This document shows, one piece after another, positions 60,942-64,000 of a stretch of DNA of 64,000 nucleotides (positions within the stretch are counted from its first letter, which is position 1; each line of letters opens with the position of its first letter). Origin of the DNA: SLSG01 sp964477035. Lineage in GTDB: Bacteria > Bacteroidota > Bacteroidia > Bacteroidales > UBA7960. Location: positions 186,001-250,000 of the forward strand of contig CAYZCW010000003.1 of assembly GCA_964477035.1 (NCBI GenBank), in the 5' to 3' direction. The notes below the pieces were generated by a model. It saw only the letters and a program-made list of their open reading frames with translations. It was not told where the DNA came from and ran no database searches. Both the position numbers and the translations under genes were made by a program.

Positions 60942-62261
60942 TCAGATGTATTCGAGGATCTTTCCGGAGATCTGCATCAGCGACAGTTCCGCCACCTTGA
61001 CCTGGTACTGGATCGACAAGAGCCGCTCCTCCGCATCCAGCAGGCTTTTCTGGGCCTCCCTCAATTCCAGCCCCGCCAGGGCGCCCAGGCGGTATCTTTC
61101 CAGGGCAATATCGAGTGTTTCGTTGGCCACTTCCAGGTTCTGGCTTTCCAGCTCCAGCAGCCTCAGGTTGTTTATGTAGGCATTGTAAATGGTCAGCAGG
61201 TCGGCCATGACGCCCCTTTCCACATCCTCATACTGCAATCGGCGGTTCTCCAGCTCGATGGCGGCATTGGCCAGCCTCCGCCTCTGGTTGAATCCGTCAA
61301 ATACATTGATTCCCAAGGTGAGACCGTAGTTCATGCCCATCGTTCGCTGGTTGTTGAGCGAGCCCGACTGGTAGGTATTGTAATTCACCCCATAACCCGA
61401 AGACAGCGTGGCATAAGGATAGCTCCGCGAGGCAATGATCCTGTGGTCGTATTCGGAGATCACCTCGTTCTGGGCGGCGATGAGCAGGGAAGTGTTTTCC
61501 TTCAGGGCATTGGTCCGCAGGGTCTGGTACATCAGGATGGGATTCAGGGTGATGGTGGTGTCGGCCAGCTCCAGTTGCCCATGGAGGTTTTCCCTTGCCA
61601 TCAGCTCGTTGAGCCGGATGCGCGAGGCCCGTACCACCTCGTATTGCCTGCCCAGGCGGGAACTGTCGGCATTGAGGAACACCTGGGACTGCAGCAGCTG
61701 CAGTTTCGACCCGGAACCCAGCAGGTAACGCTCCTCATCGATTCGGGTGCGCTCGCGCGAAAGATCCACGGCATATTTGAGGTTGTCCAGCAGGCGTTGC
61801 TGCTGGATATAGTTGAAATATTCCGCAGCGATCCGGGCCGCCAGGTCTTCCACCGCCATGCGGGTGTTCAGCGCCCCCATTTCCTGCAGGGCCTCCAGCC
61901 GGTCGTAGGTGGTTTGCACCCGGAAACCGTCGAACACGGTCCAGCCGAGGGACACGCTGGCACTGCTGCCGGTATTGTGAATGCCCCGCAACTCGTTCCG
62001 CCCCCCGCCCGCCAGGTTCTGGTCCGTGTTGTTGACGGACCCCGACTGCTGTCCCCTCAGGTCGATCGTCGGCAGGAAACCGGCATTGCCCAGGCTGTGA
62101 TTGTTTTCGGCAATCGCCTCATTGTTGCGGGCAAGCCGCACGGAAAAATTCTGTTCCAGTCCGATCTCAATGCACTCCTGCAGGCTCAGCGCCCGCTGGG
62201 CCGACAGGAACTGGAACGGGAATACAAGCATCAGGCCCAGGGCCAGAAATTTTTTATTCAT
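60942..62261 (-). CDS. TolC-family outer-membrane efflux protein
   Basis: A 439-residue outer-membrane channel protein: signal peptide (about 1-21, ending FLSAQ), then two OEP repeats with long helical hairpins (ALSLQECIEIGLEQNFSVRLARNNEAIAENN near the start; ELREAQKSLLDAEERLLSIQYQVKVAELSLMQISG near the end). It forms the exit duct for the RND pump encoded 52 bases upstream on the same strand. The convergent signalling gene ends only 13 bases away. Confidence 0.93.
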   Translation of the reverse strand: MNKKFLALGLMLVFPFQFLSAQRALSLQECIEIGLEQNFSVRLARNNEAIAENNHSLGNAGFLPTIDLRGQQSGSVNNTDQNLAGGGRNELRGIHNTGSSASVSLGWTVFDGFRVQTTYDRLEALQEMGALNTRMAVEDLAARIAAEYFNYIQQQRLLDNLKYAVDLSRERTRIDEERYLLGSGSKLQLLQSQVFLNADSSRLGRQYEVVRASRIRLNELMARENLHGQLELADTTITLNPILMYQTLRTNALKENTSLLIAAQNEVISEYDHRIIASRSYPYATLSSGYGVNYNTYQSGSLNNQRTMGMNYGLTLGINVFDGFNQRRRLANAAIELENRRLQYEDVERGVMADLLTIYNAYINNLRLLELESQNLEVANETLDIALERYRLGALAGLELREAQKSLLDAEERLLSIQYQVKVAELSLMQISGKILEYI

Positions 62262-62313
62262 CGTCGGATTGTTTTTCAGTTCATGTTCAACTGATGCGGA
62301 CTGCGCCGCCTCA

Positions 62314-64000
62314 TCAGGAGGACGGCCCCGTCTCCCCGGGGATGGTTTTGGTTTCGCTGGATATGTAGGAATACACGGCAGGCACCACGAAAAGGGTCAG
62401 AAAGGTCGACAGGACCAGTCCGCCGATCACAGACACCCCCATGGCAATGCGGCTCTGGGCGCCCTCCCCGAAACCCATCGTCAGGGGAAGCACCCCCAGG
62501 ATGGTCGACAGGCTGGTCATCAGGATCGGACGGAAGCGCGCGGCGGCGGCGTATTTGATCGCCTCCAGCTTGCGCATGCCGTCCAGCTTGCGCTGGTTGG
62601 CAAACTCCACCATGAGGATGCCGTTCTTGGACACCAGTCCGATGAGCATGATGATGCCGATCTGGCTGAAAATGTTCATGGTGATGCCGAAGTACCACAT
62701 AAAGACCAGGGCCCCGGTAATGGCCAGGGGCACGGTCATCATCACAATGAAGGGGTCTTTGAAACTCTCAAACTGGGCCGACAACACGAGAAAGATCAGC
62801 ACCAGGGCCAGCAGGAAGGCGAACATGAGGCTGGAAGAACTCTCCTGGAAGTCTTTGGAGTCGCCCGCCAGGGCCGTCCGGAAGGTCTCGTCCAGCACCT
62901 CATCGGCGATGCGGTTCATCTCCCCGATGCCCTCCCCGATCGTCCTGCCGGGGGCCAGGCCGGAGGATACGGTGGCGGCCACGAACCGGTTATAGCGGTA
63001 CAACTGGGGCGGGGCGGTGAGTTCTTCCATGGTCACCAGGTTGTCGAGCTGCACCATGTCCCCGTTGTTGTTCCTCACATAGAGTGATTTCAGGTCGAGC
63101 GGCTTGTTGCGGTTTTCCCGCTGCATCTCCCCCAGGATCTGGTACTGCTTGCCATGCATGAAGAAATACCCGAACCGCTGGCCGCTCAGCGCCAGCTGCA
63201 GGGTCTGGCCCACGTTCTGGGCCGACACCCCCAGGGAGTTGGCCTTGTCGCGGTTGATGCGGATCTGCAGTTCGGGCTTGGTAAACTTCAGGTTCACATC
63301 GGCCATCTGCAGCACCTCGCTGTCATTGACCCGGTCCATGAATTCGGGCAGCACCTCCCGAAGCTTGTCGATGCTTTGTGCCTGCAGCACATACTGCACC
63401 GGCATGCCGGAGCGGCGCCCGCCGAAAGTCGACTGTTGCTGCACGAAGGCACGGGCCTTGGTCATCGGGCGCAGGGCGGCCGACAGGCGGTCTGCGATGT
63501 CCTGCTGACTGGCCTCCCGCTGGTTGGGCTTGACCAGTTCCACGCGCACATTGTTGCGGGCGCCAAAAACCATGGCGGTCACATCGGAACGCTCCGGCAC
63601 GATGCGTTCCACCAGGTCGGTGATCTCTTCCAGGTAGTCGCGCATGTATTCATACGTCACCCCTTCGGGTCCGGTGGCGCTGATGGTCACCTGGGAGCGG
63701 TCCTCCATGGGAGCCATCTCGGCCGGAATGTTTATGTACAGCAACAGGACGAACCCGGCCGCGCCCAGAAGGATCACGATGGCCAGCCAGCGCCTTTGCA
63801 GGAAACGCTCCAGTCCGTTTCTGTAGGCATTGTTCAGGGCCTGGAAAAAGCCTTCGGTACGGTGGTAGAACCAGCCCCGTGTTTTACGCTGCTTCAGGAT
63901 CTTGGTCGACACCATGGGGGTGAAAGACAGGGCCACGAAGGAAGAGATGGCCACCGCCCCGGCGATCACGATGCTGAACTCCCGGAACAGCCTTCCGGTC
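62314..64000 (-). CDS. RND efflux transporter permease, C-terminal part (truncated by window edge)
   Basis: About 562 C-terminal residues of an HAE1/AcrB-type inner-membrane pump; the frame continues beyond 64000, where GRLFREFSI leads into a transmembrane helix. It has the second large periplasmic loop (about 70-370), then six helices with IGLVSKNGILMVEFAN (the Lys of the proton relay) and the typical final VPAVYSYISSE. The proton-relay Asp pair lies outside the window. It is followed by the TolC-family gene, so it belongs to a tripartite exporter. The substrate is unknown. Confidence 0.93.
   Translation of the reverse strand, partial: TGRLFREFSIVIAGAVAISSFVALSFTPMVSTKILKQRKTRGWFYHRTEGFFQALNNAYRNGLERFLQRRWLAIVILLGAAGFVLLLYINIPAEMAPMEDRSQVTISATGPEGVTYEYMRDYLEEITDLVERIVPERSDVTAMVFGARNNVRVELVKPNQREASQQDIADRLSAALRPMTKARAFVQQQSTFGGRRSGMPVQYVLQAQSIDKLREVLPEFMDRVNDSEVLQMADVNLKFTKPELQIRINRDKANSLGVSAQNVGQTLQLALSGQRFGYFFMHGKQYQILGEMQRENRNKPLDLKSLYVRNNNGDMVQLDNLVTMEELTAPPQLYRYNRFVAATVSSGLAPGRTIGEGIGEMNRIADEVLDETFRTALAGDSKDFQESSSSLMFAFLLALVLIFLVLSAQFESFKDPFIVMMTVPLAITGALVFMWYFGITMNIFSQIGIIMLIGLVSKNGILMVEFANQRKLDGMRKLEAIKYAAAARFRPILMTSLSTILGVLPLTMGFGEGAQSRIAMGVSVIGGLVLSTFLTLFVVPAVYSYISSETKTIPGETGPSS

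Overview
The window is a GC-rich chromosomal segment of a member of the Bacteroidota, most like a Bacteroidales/Marinilabiliales-type lineage; the genus cannot be fixed from the sequence. Evidence for the phylum includes promoters of the TTTG-N19-TAnnTTTG type, a TonB-dependent receptor followed by a DUF4249 lipoprotein, an M56 peptidase carrying a TonB C-terminal domain, a BT_3928-type DoxX/thioredoxin protein, DUF4271, and the gene order hemD-rnpA-yidD-S41 peptidase. No rRNA, tRNA, CRISPR array, insertion sequence or prophage was seen. Coding density is high, and no gene-free stretch exceeds about 275 bases.

Layout. 1-9.2 kb: riboflavin synthase, an Lrp/AsnC regulator divergent from a methionine gamma-lyase-like enzyme, a TonB receptor/DUF4249 pair behind a Trp-rich leader with a terminator, and two tandem M24 aminopeptidases. 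9.5-12.9 kb: a three-gene succinate dehydrogenase/fumarate reductase operon. 13.1-15.7 kb: an ArsR-type regulator, two DUF1573 proteins and a DoxX/thioredoxin-like membrane protein. 15.7-24.3 kb: a carotenoid locus. tadA, ispH, crtB and crtI lie on the minus strand. A CrtD-like desaturase, a CruF-like hydratase, an acyltransferase and a glycosyltransferase-TPR fusion lie on the plus strand. Together they suggest a hydroxylated, glycosylated and acylated xanthophyll. No lycopene cyclase or ketolase is present here. 24.4-31.6 kb: a tandem Usp protein, a carboxypeptidase-like secreted protein, the M56 gene behind a well-built operator region, aspS and an ABC-F ATPase. 31.5-37.2 kb: an O-antigen ligase-like protein, S41 protease, YidD, RnpA, HemD and DUF4271 on the minus strand. 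37.4-45.8 kb: pta-ackA, a dihydroorotate dehydrogenase-like protein, a PflX-like radical SAM protein with a Tat-like leader, an aldehyde dehydrogenase, a small envelope protein, DUF2892 and a patatin. 45.9-51.0 kb: cysS translationally coupled to a 1197-residue GH13-like protein. 51.1-60.9 kb: a signalling island. 60.9-64.0 kb: a TolC/RND efflux pair that runs off the right edge.

The signalling island is the most promising candidate for an undescribed system. It begins with a stand-alone cobalamin-binding protein that has the complete CarH/LitR-type signature (W-x9-EH, then E-x-H-x-x-G, then GG) but no MerR DNA-binding domain. An unrecognised 157-residue helical protein follows, then a soluble histidine kinase whose start codon overlaps the preceding stop. 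Two hybrid kinases, a periplasmic-binding-protein-type kinase and an Rcp1-like single-domain response regulator come after it. None of the seven proteins has a recognisable DNA-binding or enzymatic output domain. A B12-based light or redox input to a phosphorelay is a testable inference.

Other observations of interest: two 49-base arrays of seven 7-base units (consensus CCAAYAR), each supplying the stop codon of the gene it overlaps; three AACTA-N6-TAGTT dyads around the M56 promoter with no BlaI-type regulator nearby; a GT2-TPR fusion in the carotenoid locus; and a terminator facing the minus strand just upstream of a plus-strand gene.
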